In this document: piece by piece, positions 36,631 to 45,210 of the stretch
Position numbering within the stretch: position 1 is the first letter of the stretch
Layout of the letters: each line of letters starts with the position of its first letter
NCBI GenBank assembly: GCA_030148065.1
Contig: JASBUC010000003.1
Span: forward strand, 29,218-93,217
From: Legionellaceae bacterium
GTDB lineage: Bacteria; Pseudomonadota; Gammaproteobacteria; Legionellales; Legionellaceae
DNA length: 64,000 bases
Reading direction: 5' to 3'
The notes under the pieces: generated by a model
Told to the model about the DNA's origin: nothing
Seen by the model: the letters and a program-made list of their open reading frames with translations, nothing else
Databases searched by the model: none
Made by a program: the position numbers and the translations under genes

Positions 36631-38199
36631 ATGAGCGCAAACTCAGATAGAGAGTTGCGATTGCAACAAAAGATTTTGCGTCAATTAGCGCGCCTTAATG
36701 CTGAAATATCAATTAGAGATTTAGTGGTTGAGTATGATTATAGAGACTCCTTTGGTGAATCTGAAATGGATGAGGAGTCTGTAAGACATCATCAGCTTCA
36801 GCGACTACTGACGCACATTCAATTGCTTTTTAACCTATGCAATGAAGAGCATCGTGCCCACCTTGCCTGGTTGTCAAATTCACCAATGCCACAAAGAGAC
36901 GTGGTGCCTCAAAACACAATAACTCGTCTTTTAATGAATGAGTTTTCTCTCTACACGTACAAACCACTCTCGATAGAGGACTATCAATGTCTATTGGCAG
37001 AGCTTTTTAAGCGTGCAAACGATTTAGAGCCTAATGTGCACATTCAACTGGGGTCACTGGCGTATTTAAATCAAGAAAATTCGCTCGTTAGTGTAACCCT
37101 CTACATAGAGGGGGGCAATTTGCCAATCTTAAGAGAATCGGTTAAGAAAAACCCTTCTTATTCTGATCAAGATTATGCCCATCCTCTCTATTCATTGACT
37201 GCAGAAATGGGAAGCTCTGCCACTATTGCCAGCATTGGTAGCGATGGTTTGTACACACCACTGGGCAGCCTATTTATGAGTGAAACCTTAGGTGGTGCGC
37301 GATTAATGAGCGCTTTAGACATTTGTATGGATCACCATTGTGGTAATGCAAAGGAGCAGTTTGTTAAGTTGCTCAATGCCCCAGTAAATGGGCTTGAAGA
37401 CTTCCTCTCTCTAAACGTGGAGCACTTGATTAGCTCCAACCATATGGACGTACAAGAAGAACGGGTGATTTCCACCAGTGTAGTCAATGCCTCCCCTAGA
37501 GAATTGTCAGACGACTATTGTCCTCGTCCGCGTCTAAATGGGGAGTGCTTAGAAAGACTCAAACCTCTCGAGTCAGCAGAGACTTCCATTACTGTCACTG
37601 AGCAAGGGTATGAGGTTAGGGCGGCCAGTTTTGGCATGGACTTTGGTGTTCATGTCTATCCCGAGCGGTCAGCTGGACAGCCTCATGGGCCGCTCAACCA
37701 GTCCGTGACACAACACAATTATCGTGTACTTGAGTCGCTGGCAAAAAAATATCAATTGTCTCTGACACCTTCTTTTCTTGAAATGATTGCTGACATTGGT
37801 CTTACGACGGTGTCTCAGCACGACAACGAGTTAAAAAATGAATTACTTGCGCGATTAAAACTCAATATTAACAGCGAGTCCGACTGCCGTTTTTGGCAAG
37901 AACAAATACGAGAGGACGGTGTTTCATATCAAGGAAAGCGCTTACCTCATTTAGTCTCGCAGTTAATGGCCGCGATAGATGGGAATGCGCTTTGTTCTTA
38001 TTGTGAGTTAAAAGAGGTGCTCTCAAGCAGTTTGAGAGACAGCAATCAGCCAAAGAGTTGTTTCCATCACCAACCATTAGAGAGTGAGTCTGTCAAAGCT
38101 CTGCGATCGGCACCAAATCTCGAGACATATAACATCGAGCCTCACCATGGCCTGCCCATGACGCTAAAAAAGCCAACCCCAAGACGTCCCAAGACTTAA
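36631..38199 (+). CDS. Unknown protein upstream of the cyclase gene, 522 aa
   Basis: Unassigned signal-less protein. ATG 36631 follows GGGAGAG; the open frame begins at a GTG 18 bases upstream. Residues about 150-260 include VTLYIEGGNLPIL and LDICMDHHCGNA; the latter resembles the Cys region of nitrilase-superfamily enzymes (E/D-I-C-x-D-H). A second similar string, AASFGMDFGVHVYPE, occurs near residue 330. This is a hint only. The gene ends in TAA TAA and the next gene starts 60 bp later in the same frame, so the two are probably cotranscribed. C-terminus basic and Pro-rich. Confidence 0.7.
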   Translation: MSANSDRELRLQQKILRQLARLNAEISIRDLVVEYDYRDSFGESEMDEESVRHHQLQRLLTHIQLLFNLCNEEHRAHLAWLSNSPMPQRDVVPQNTITRLLMNEFSLYTYKPLSIEDYQCLLAELFKRANDLEPNVHIQLGSLAYLNQENSLVSVTLYIEGGNLPILRESVKKNPSYSDQDYAHPLYSLTAEMGSSATIASIGSDGLYTPLGSLFMSETLGGARLMSALDICMDHHCGNAKEQFVKLLNAPVNGLEDFLSLNVEHLISSNHMDVQEERVISTSVVNASPRELSDDYCPRPRLNGECLERLKPLESAETSITVTEQGYEVRAASFGMDFGVHVYPERSAGQPHGPLNQSVTQHNYRVLESLAKKYQLSLTPSFLEMIADIGLTTVSQHDNELKNELLARLKLNINSESDCRFWQEQIREDGVSYQGKRLPHLVSQLMAAIDGNALCSYCELKEVLSSSLRDSNQPKSCFHHQPLESESVKALRSAPNLETYNIEPHHGLPMTLKKPTPRRPKT

Positions 38200-38259
38200 T
38201 AAATCCAGAGAAAAGCCGATAACAACAGTAAGTCCCAGTTCTGGATAAGACACGCAAGC

Positions 38260-39639
38260 ATGAAAGGGATAAAGCTTGATGATGACAGTGAGAATTATGC
38301 TGCACTCCCGGATTACGGCATGCCAGGTGAACACTTACAGGCATTTGTACGCTCGGCGAACGCTAAAAACACCGTGCTGGCCGTTCGCAATGTCAACCCA
38401 CTTAGCAGAACCTTAATCGATGAAGGCTGTGGCAGTAAGCCTTTTGGTATTTCGGTGAAAACCAGTGAGCTTGGCTTGGCCAATGGTTTTTTGTGTCGAG
38501 ATTTTCTATTGTCAGGACGAGGGGATCCAAGGGATGTTAAAGCGTTAGAGTTGCATCAAAAAAGGTGTCTTAGCTCAGAGTCTTACATCCGACGTTATGG
38601 TTTTAAAGAGGCAGCCTTAACCCTATCAGAGGCGCGTATTAAAGAGCTTTGTAATGCAGGCAATGTCCTGCCGCTTCAAGATGGCTTCGATGAGGAAACC
38701 TTGCATTTTCAAGCTGATAATCATGGCACCCTTGTCCACTTTCTGGCAACCAAAAATGTACAGGGGCGGTTTGAAGTCTCCTACCTTGATGCAGAGGGTG
38801 AGGAGCAAGCAGTGAAGGTGCTCGCAGACCGTGAGGGTCGCTTTATCACCAGTGATTATGATTTATTGTCGGTTTGCCCAAGCTATCAAGATTTTTCACC
38901 TGGGCAGCAAGATAAAAGCCCATTTAGAACACAAAGTACAGTGCAGTCACAAAAGAAGCTCTTTGAGAGCCAGTTACACCTTTCCCCTGCTCCGTCTGAA
39001 GATGAGTTTGGTGGTAACTGGTCTCCTCGGATCCAAGAGATGGTGCATCAGTTAAATCATGAGATTTCAGCGCAAGATGAGCAAAGAGGTACTTCCAGGG
39101 TGCAACGCGTTTTTCATAACGCAGAATCAAATAACCCGTTTGCGGATGAACTTACTGCCGATGTGCCATGTGTGGTGTTTTTTCCAGAAGCCATTAAACG
39201 AACAGAGTTGTCTCATTGGTTGCCAAATTCAATGAAAGAGACATTTACTTCTTCTGAGCAGTTTAATTTACTCTATTTAGAAAATGTGGCAGAACTAACT
39301 GCAATTCGTGATTTCACTTTAGAGCAGGGGTTTTATTGGCCTGCGCACGTTAAGTTTAAAGACTTTAAACCTCTGGGTCGAGAACGATATGAGCAGAGTG
39401 TTGAATCGATTAATCACAACTTAAAAGACCGCTTAGCTCAAATAAAAGCACAGCGATTAGAAGAAGGGACTCGCGTCATTTTACCGCCCATTAAAAAAGG
39501 CAGAGGTGGCAATAAAGTGCCAATAGAGCGCGCAAAGAGCGAGCCAACGCGTTCTACTTTTTTTAAGTCGGTAAACAAGAATGAGGAAAATGAGGCAAGC
39601 ACAACCCGACAATCCTTGCCGAGCTTAAAGCCTAGATAA
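38260..39639 (+). CDS. Class II adenylyl/nucleotidyl cyclase toxin homologue (EF/CyaA/ExoY family)
   Basis: A 459-aa protein with every catalytic residue of the anthrax edema factor / Bordetella CyaA / Pseudomonas ExoY family. Arg43 (AVRNVNPLS), Lys60 and Lys67 (GSKPFGISVKTS) match CyaA Arg41, Lys58 and Lys65 with identical spacing; Asp199 and Asp201 (TSDYD) match the metal-binding Asp188/Asp190; His286 and Asn292 (HNAESNNPF) match His298/Asn304. These enzymes need a host activator: calmodulin for EF and CyaA, actin for ExoY. No signal peptide, RTX or translocation domain, so delivery by a type IV system is inferred. The C-terminal about 70 residues are basic and polar. The ribosome site is weak. 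The product could be cAMP, cGMP or another cyclic nucleotide. Confidence 0.9.
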   Translation: MKGIKLDDDSENYAALPDYGMPGEHLQAFVRSANAKNTVLAVRNVNPLSRTLIDEGCGSKPFGISVKTSELGLANGFLCRDFLLSGRGDPRDVKALELHQKRCLSSESYIRRYGFKEAALTLSEARIKELCNAGNVLPLQDGFDEETLHFQADNHGTLVHFLATKNVQGRFEVSYLDAEGEEQAVKVLADREGRFITSDYDLLSVCPSYQDFSPGQQDKSPFRTQSTVQSQKKLFESQLHLSPAPSEDEFGGNWSPRIQEMVHQLNHEISAQDEQRGTSRVQRVFHNAESNNPFADELTADVPCVVFFPEAIKRTELSHWLPNSMKETFTSSEQFNLLYLENVAELTAIRDFTLEQGFYWPAHVKFKDFKPLGRERYEQSVESINHNLKDRLAQIKAQRLEEGTRVILPPIKKGRGGNKVPIERAKSEPTRSTFFKSVNKNEENEASTTRQSLPSLKPR

Positions 39640-39698
39640 AGGCTTTACCAAGGAACAGGGGTATAGCGGATTCAAATTTGTTAAACCTAAGTCAATTG

Positions 39699-39757
39699 AT
39701 ATACCCAAACCAGTTCATTATGCCCAGTGGGTGCATAATGAACTGGTTTGGGTATAT
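39699..39757. repeat. 59-bp near-perfect palindrome with MITE-like ends
   Basis: Two 25-nt perfectly complementary arms (39699-39723 and 39733-39757) are separated by 9 nt. Each outer end reads ATATACCCAAACCAGTTCAT, nearly the same as the terminal repeats of the 310-bp element at 48691-49000. It lies between the cyclase and MFS genes and could be a solo or internally deleted copy. There is no T tract after the stem in either direction, so it is not a typical terminator, although the hairpin would form in RNA. Confidence 0.8.
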
Positions 39758-39803
39758 ACTCACGGCTTTCTCTACAGTTGTGAGTTGTGCGTTGTGAGTT
39801 GTG

Positions 39804-41030
39804 ATGTCTAAGTGGCGTTTGGTTTTTTTAACTGCAATGGGTTCTGGGCTTGAGTATTATGATTTTGTAATTTATGCCTTGGCCGTGCACTATATAAGTC
39901 ATACGTTTTTCCCCGCAGGACAAGAGTGGTTGGGGTTACTCAATAGCTTGTTAATTTTTGCAACGGGTTACGTTGTTCGGCCTCTGGGGGGCTTAATCTT
40001 TGGTTCGATAGGCGATAGGTTTGGCCGAAAGAAAAGCTTCACTGCCGCTATTTTCTTGATGGCGATTGCAACTTTGGCCATTGCGTTCACACCAGGCTAC
40101 CAACACTGGGGGGTAGCAAGCCCGCTTCTTTTAACTCTGTGGCGATGTCTACAAGGGATTTCACAGGGCGCTGAGTTATCGGGTGCTTTTACCTTCATTT
40201 ACGAACACGTTGAGGGCAAACGGCCGGCGTGGACTATTAGTTTGGTGAATGCTGGCGTTGGATTGGGCTCGTTGCTTGGCAGTCTTGCTTTTTTTGTCTT
40301 GCATGCGTTTTTCTCTGAGCAAGAAATGCTTGCCTATGCCTGGCGCATCGCTTTCTTTATTGGTGGCATCATTGGTTTTTGTGCCTATTTTCTTCGTCGT
40401 TACGCCAGTGAGACAGGCTCTTTTATGGCCCAAGAAAAGCCAGAAGCCTTAAAACCCGTACAAACCTTGTTCCGAGAAAAATGGCGCGCTTTATTGATTG
40501 GCATTGGCCTAACCCTATTTCCAGCAAGTTTTATTATTTATTTTCTCTTTCTGCCTAGCTATCTAGGCAAATTTTATCAGTTTAGTCCCGACTTAATTTA
40601 TTTTGTCACCAGTCTTGGGTTTCTCTGGTCTGCGCTGTTAATTCCGTTTTTTGGCGCCTTGGCAGACAAAGTGGGCCCAAAACGACAGCTTTTTAGTTGC
40701 TGTGTGTTTGCTAGCATGGTACTGCCTGCGCTTTTTTGTTTGCCGATGCTTGAGAACGCTTTTGTTTTGATTGTCTTCTCGCTTGCCTACCAAACCATTA
40801 TTGCCATAGGCTGCTCTTGTTATGGGCCGCTGCTTGCCAAAGCATTTCCAACCTCAACTCGCTATACTGGGGTGGCCGTCTCTTATAATGTTGCCTTTGC
40901 CATTGCAGGCTTTATGCCGCTTTTAATCACAAGTGTATTAGCCGCAACGAATGTGGCCTTGGTTGCAAGCTTCTTACTCAGTGGCTTGGCCTTAATTAGC
41001 GCCTTAGCAGTTGGACTTTGCCCTGAGTAG
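39804..41030 (+). CDS. MFS transporter of the metabolite:H+ symporter (ProP-like) group
   Basis: Twelve-helix major facilitator, 408 aa. It begins LVFLTAMGSGLEYYDFVIYA, the usual MHS opening; GSIGDRFGRKKSF is the MFS motif A, and PLGGLIFG precedes it. The MHS group takes up proline, betaine, citrate and related acids; Legionella and Coxiella have many. Start is ATG 39804, with GTG 39801 just before. The substrate cannot be told. The 3' end lies 6 bp from the convergent kinase-like gene. Confidence 0.9.
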   Translation: MSKWRLVFLTAMGSGLEYYDFVIYALAVHYISHTFFPAGQEWLGLLNSLLIFATGYVVRPLGGLIFGSIGDRFGRKKSFTAAIFLMAIATLAIAFTPGYQHWGVASPLLLTLWRCLQGISQGAELSGAFTFIYEHVEGKRPAWTISLVNAGVGLGSLLGSLAFFVLHAFFSEQEMLAYAWRIAFFIGGIIGFCAYFLRRYASETGSFMAQEKPEALKPVQTLFREKWRALLIGIGLTLFPASFIIYFLFLPSYLGKFYQFSPDLIYFVTSLGFLWSALLIPFFGALADKVGPKRQLFSCCVFASMVLPALFCLPMLENAFVLIVFSLAYQTIIAIGCSCYGPLLAKAFPTSTRYTGVAVSYNVAFAIAGFMPLLITSVLAATNVALVASFLLSGLALISALAVGLCPE

Positions 41031-41035
41031 TCGTT

Positions 41036-42325
41036 TTAAAATCCAGCGCGCTGTAACTGATTTTCATGCCGCGGGAGCTTTTCTGCCCACGTTCTTAGGC
41101 TTTGTGGTTTTGCTTGGAAGAAATCACTCTTGTGGGGGCGTTGGAGCGAGCCTAGGGCTTTCAGGTTTGTTTCTTCTAAGAGCTCAAAGGCTTTTAATTT
41201 ATGAGCGTAGGCATTGGTGATGTTTAGCTGATTGTGCTGGTTAATAGAGCCTGCTTCTTTTAAGCGTTGAAGACGCCGTCGCTCTAGTGCACTTAGCGCG
41301 TTTGGATTGGCTGCCCGTCTTATAATCGATAGATCTCTTGCCAGCCGAACGCTCTCTTGGCCTTTGCTGCTGAGCCCTTTTTGCATCGGTTGCGGCAAAG
41401 TGGCATTGCGAGTGAGTCTCGTAGGCTTTTGTTCTGGCAAGGCGTTGCTAGGTCGCTTACGCTTTTTAGCTTGGGGGTGTTGAAGACACTCTTTTGCAGA
41501 CAGGTGTTGCTCTTTAGTGGTGCTTTCTACTTGAAGTGGCAAAAGAGGCGTTTTGGGTAGAGAAGGCCTAGGGTTTAGGCGCTCTAAGAGTGCGATGCTT
41601 GCAGGCTCTGCCCGGTAGCGTGCCTCTCGCAATTTTTCAATCATCGAGAGGGTCAAATGTCTATTGTCAATGTCCTTAGGAGCAATGGACTTTTCAAGAT
41701 AGAGTAGGGTGACAATCGTTCGCACACTCAAGGGCATATAAGCTTGATTACTTGCCCAATAATCATGATGGTTTTTTGAATACTCCTCTGGGTTTTCTTC
41801 TTGGTAGAGTTCTTCTTCTATGGTTTTTAGGCTAAGAGGTGAATGCCGTCCCAGGGCATAGTCAACATCAATGCAGCGAGCTTTTCCATGATAGAGTACG
41901 AAATTTCCTTCACCACAGCCATCGCTAATGATGCGTCGGTGAGCTCGGTAGTACTCTAAGATCCCTTCTGCTGTTTGCTCATCATTTGGTAAAACCTTAC
42001 CAAGGTAGGGCGCGAACCATCCATTGCCACGGCCAAGACCTAAGCCTGCTGCAACCGCAGGTGTCTGTGGGTGAAAGTCATTCCAAATGCGTACGGCGCG
42101 TTCTGGCATGCTTAAAGGGTCAACGTCATAATAGCTTTTTTTTGAGTCATCGTAGAATTTATGCAGTTTGGGTTCTTTATAGACCCAGCGCGTGGTGTAT
42201 GATTGGCCATTAAAGGTGAGGGTAATGGGGGCAATACTCACCATCACTTGGTTATAAGAGCCTTCACCAAGAGCCGTCCAGCAGGCGTGTGACAAAGCCT
42301 CTTGATTGTCTGAAAAAAAACTCAT
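41036..42325 (-). CDS. Kinase-like fold protein, candidate effector, 429 aa
   Basis: N-terminal half shows a protein-kinase-like order: a glycine loop (LGEGSYN, 19-25), a candidate lysine (VYK, Lys50), a candidate helix-C Glu75 (PERAVRIW), a hinge-like GWFAPYLGK, then IISDGCGEGNFV with Asp135 and Asn141, and KARCIDVDYAL with Asp153 for metal. The spacing from Asp to Asn is one longer than usual. Legionella and Coxiella proteins with a similar DxxxxGNF...CIDV pattern are familiar to me as uncharacterised effector-like proteins. Residues 260-429 are basic and polar. No signal peptide. Confidence 0.7.
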   Translation of the reverse strand: MSFFSDNQEALSHACWTALGEGSYNQVMVSIAPITLTFNGQSYTTRWVYKEPKLHKFYDDSKKSYYDVDPLSMPERAVRIWNDFHPQTPAVAAGLGLGRGNGWFAPYLGKVLPNDEQTAEGILEYYRAHRRIISDGCGEGNFVLYHGKARCIDVDYALGRHSPLSLKTIEEELYQEENPEEYSKNHHDYWASNQAYMPLSVRTIVTLLYLEKSIAPKDIDNRHLTLSMIEKLREARYRAEPASIALLERLNPRPSLPKTPLLPLQVESTTKEQHLSAKECLQHPQAKKRKRPSNALPEQKPTRLTRNATLPQPMQKGLSSKGQESVRLARDLSIIRRAANPNALSALERRRLQRLKEAGSINQHNQLNITNAYAHKLKAFELLEETNLKALGSLQRPHKSDFFQAKPQSLRTWAEKLPRHENQLQRAGF

Positions 42326-42504
42326 TGCGCCATCCTTAGCATAAATCGTTTTAAAACATCCTAGCGCATCGAGAAATTAAATCATAGGTTGTTATTTGCT
42401 TTGGTTTTGTATAGAATTCGCTCTTTTATATGCTTCTTGCGGTGCAAGTCTTCAGCCTGAGAGCTTGCTTCTGCGTCGCATAGGTACTTTTTGGGAGTAA
42501 AATC

Positions 42505-42780
42505 ATGGCATTAACCAGCACTCAAACCGCTGAAATTATCAAAACGCACCAGCGTTCAGAAAACGACACTGGCTCACCTGAAGCGCAAGTTTCTGTTTTG
42601 ACCGCTAAAATTACCTACTTAACGGAGCACTTTCGTACCCATAAGAAAGACAACCACTCTCGTCGTGGCCTGTTGCGTATGGTTAATAAGCGTAAAAAAC
42701 TATTAAAATATCTAAAGGGCAAAGACCAAAAGCGTTATTACGACTTAATTGGTGCCTTAAAATTAAGAGATTCTTACTAA
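42505..42780 (+). CDS. rpsO: 30S ribosomal protein S15
   Basis: A 91-aa protein with the conserved S15 core ([48 protein letters not shown]). It binds 16S rRNA in the platform. GGGAGT precedes the ATG. The 5' leader at about 42430-42500 has inverted segments (CTTGC...GCAAG type) that may support autoregulation, as in E. coli. The pnp gene follows, in the conserved order. Confidence 0.98.
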   Translation: MALTSTQTAEIIKTHQRSENDTGSPEAQVSVLTAKITYLTEHFRTHKKDNHSRRGLLRMVNKRKKLLKYLKGKDQKRYYDLIGALKLRDSY

Positions 42781-42875
42781 GCACGCAACTGATTACATAC
42801 GATAAGGTTGCCAATGGTAAGTAACGATAGACTCTCTCTTATCAGAGGGATCCTAGACAGAATACCTAAGTAATT

Positions 42876-42907
42876 AAAAAAGCGCGGTTCCCTGCGCTTT
42901 TTTTTTG
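42876..42907 (+). terminator. Attenuator between rpsO and pnp
   Basis: A-tract plus GCGC (42876-42885) pairs with GCGC plus T-tract (42894-42903) with loop GGTTCCCT and ten T in a row. A strong Rho-independent hairpin sits about 70 bp before the pnp start and would let part of transcription through. Confidence 0.85.
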
Positions 42908-42973
42908 AGTTCAGAGAACATTAATCACAACGAGCGAGCAATGATGACTCTCTCGTCAAAAGAGGAAATAAAT

Positions 42974-45175
42974 GTGACAAAAGTAATAAAAGAAATCCCT
43001 TTTGGGGGTAAGACCCTTATTCTAGAAACAGGTGAAATTGCAAGACAAGCCGATGCTGCGGTCATGGTTCGTATGGGCGATACCATGGTTTTGGTGACCG
43101 CGGTTGCTAAAAAAACAGGGGGTGAGAAAAATGACTTCTTCCCTCTAACCGTTAACTATCAAGAAAAGTTTTACGCAGCAGGTAAAATCCCTGGTGGTTT
43201 TACCAAGCGTGAAGGCCGGCCTGCGGATGCGGAAACCTTAATTGCACGTTTAATCGACCGACCTCTTAGACCCTTGTTCCCTGAAGGGTTCAGAAATGAA
43301 GTACAAGTCGTGGCCACTGTTTTATCATTAGATGAAGACGTCTGCCCAGATGTGCTTGCAATGATTGGTGCCTCTGCGGCTTTAACCTTATCAGGTGTCC
43401 CATTCCAAGGACCAATTGGTTGTGCCAGAGTTGGCTTTAAAGATGGGGTTTACTCACTAAATCCAAGTGAGAAAGAGATAAAAGAGTCTGAGTTAGACTT
43501 GGTTGTTGCTGGCACTGATTCTGCCATTTTAATGGTTGAGTCACAGGCGAAAGAACTCTCTGAAGAGGTGATGCTAGGGGCGGTTCTTTACGGTCATGAA
43601 ATGATGCAAAGCGTGATTACAGGCATCAAAGAATTAAATGAAGAAGCAGGCCTTCCTCGTTGGGATTGGCAGCCTGCGGCTTTTCCTGAAGCCTTGTATG
43701 CCAACATTGTGGCAACAGGTGGTGAGCTGCTAACCAATGCCTATTTAGAAAAAGAGAAAGCCTTGCGTTATGAAAAGTTGGGCGCTGCGCGAGAAACGGT
43801 TAAAGAGCGTTTATTTGCGGAAAACGAAGAGTTGCTAGAGATTGAGTCAGAAGTGGACACTTTGATTGCCAAGCTTGAGAAAGACATCGTTCGAACACGT
43901 ATATTAGACGGTGAGCCAAGAATTGATGGTCGTGATTTGGTAAGTGTTCGCCCAATTTCAATCCGTACAGGCGTTCTACCAAGAGCGCATGGTTCTGCGC
44001 TCTTTACTCGAGGTGAAACGCAAGCCTTAGTGGTGGCGACACTTGGTAATGATCGAGATGCCAAACTAATCGACAGCATCATGGGCGAATCAAAAGATAG
44101 GTTCATGTTGCATTATAATTTCCCAGCTTACTGTGTCGGTGAGACGGGTATGATGCTTGGCCCGAAACGACGAGAAATTGGTCATGGCCAACTAGCTAAG
44201 CGTGCCATTTTAGGTGTGATGCCAGAAGAAAAAGATTGCCCTTACGTGTTGCGAGTCGTGTCTGAAATTACAGAATCGAATGGTTCGAGCTCAATGGCCT
44301 CTGCTTGTGGTACCTCACTTGCCTTAATGGATGCTGGGGTAAAAACCAAAGCACCGGTTGCAGGTGTTGCCATGGGGCTTATTAAAGAGGGTGAAAAGTT
44401 TGCTGTTTTAACCGATATCTTGGGCGATGAAGATCACCTAGGGGACATGGACTTTAAAGTTGCAGGAAGTGCAACCGGGGTCACCGCTCTACAGATGGAC
44501 ATTAAAATTACCGGCATTACCAAAGAGATTATGGAGCAAGCCCTTGAGCAAGCGCAGCAAGGCAGACGCCATATTTTAGGTGTGATGGAAAATGCCATCA
44601 GTGCACCGAACCAAAACTTATCGCCCTATGCGCCACGCATTGAAACCATGAAAGTGCCAGAAGATAAGATTCGTGATGTGATTGGTAAAGGTGGTTCAAC
44701 CATTAAATCGATTACTGAGAAAACGGGTGTGTCCATTGATATTAGTGATGATGGGACCATCAGTTTGTTCTCACCAGACTTAGCGGCACTCGACGAAGCA
44801 AAGCTTATTATTAAAACCGTTACAGCCTCCGTGGAAGCAGGTGAGACTTATACTGGTGCGGTTAGCAAGATTGTTGATTTTGGTGCCTTTATTAATCTTC
44901 TACCTGGTAAAGATGGCTTACTGCACATTTCTAGAATTTGTGATAACCGTGAGCAGAAGGTTACGGAATTCTTAGAAGAAGGCCAAGAAATTGAAGTCTT
45001 AGTGGAAGACGTTGATAAGATGGGTCGCATTAAACTTAAGTGGTTGAACAAACCAGCGAAAGAAGAAGCACCTGAAGAGACGCCTGAAGAGGCAGAGCCA
45101 GTTAAAGCCTCAAGTGAGGCGCAGGATGAGGCGCCACAGCCAGACGATGTTGACGGCAACAAAGCCGAAGATTAA
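42974..45175 (+). CDS. pnp: Polyribonucleotide nucleotidyltransferase
   Basis: 3'-to-5' phosphorolytic RNase and degradosome component, 733 aa. Two RNase PH domains (first from [13 protein letters not shown], second from [12 protein letters not shown]), with the active-site SNGSSSMAS, then KH ([17 protein letters not shown]) and S1 ([18 protein letters not shown]) domains and an acidic tail. I chose the GTG at 42974, which follows AGAGGAAA and gives the normal N-terminus; the open frame extends to a TTG at 42905. Confidence 0.97.
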   Translation: MTKVIKEIPFGGKTLILETGEIARQADAAVMVRMGDTMVLVTAVAKKTGGEKNDFFPLTVNYQEKFYAAGKIPGGFTKREGRPADAETLIARLIDRPLRPLFPEGFRNEVQVVATVLSLDEDVCPDVLAMIGASAALTLSGVPFQGPIGCARVGFKDGVYSLNPSEKEIKESELDLVVAGTDSAILMVESQAKELSEEVMLGAVLYGHEMMQSVITGIKELNEEAGLPRWDWQPAAFPEALYANIVATGGELLTNAYLEKEKALRYEKLGAARETVKERLFAENEELLEIESEVDTLIAKLEKDIVRTRILDGEPRIDGRDLVSVRPISIRTGVLPRAHGSALFTRGETQALVVATLGNDRDAKLIDSIMGESKDRFMLHYNFPAYCVGETGMMLGPKRREIGHGQLAKRAILGVMPEEKDCPYVLRVVSEITESNGSSSMASACGTSLALMDAGVKTKAPVAGVAMGLIKEGEKFAVLTDILGDEDHLGDMDFKVAGSATGVTALQMDIKITGITKEIMEQALEQAQQGRRHILGVMENAISAPNQNLSPYAPRIETMKVPEDKIRDVIGKGGSTIKSITEKTGVSIDISDDGTISLFSPDLAALDEAKLIIKTVTASVEAGETYTGAVSKIVDFGAFINLLPGKDGLLHISRICDNREQKVTEFLEEGQEIEVLVEDVDKMGRIKLKWLNKPAKEEAPEETPEEAEPVKASSEAQDEAPQPDDVDGNKAED

Positions 45176-45177
45176 CC

Positions 45178-45207
45178 AAAAGGCGCTTAATTAAGCGCCT
45201 TTTTTTT
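45178..45207. terminator. Bidirectional terminator after pnp
   Basis: GGCGCTTAATTAAGCGCC (45182-45199) is a perfect palindrome flanked by AAAA and TTTTTTTT. It ends pnp transcription, and the A-run on the left makes it work for the convergent gene as well. Confidence 0.92.
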
Positions 45208-45210
45208 AGC

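Noticed and set aside
42905..42973. Extended N-terminus of PNPase from a TTG
   Set aside because: The region overlaps the terminator T tract, and the family N-terminus starts at the GTG 42974 with a good ribosome site.
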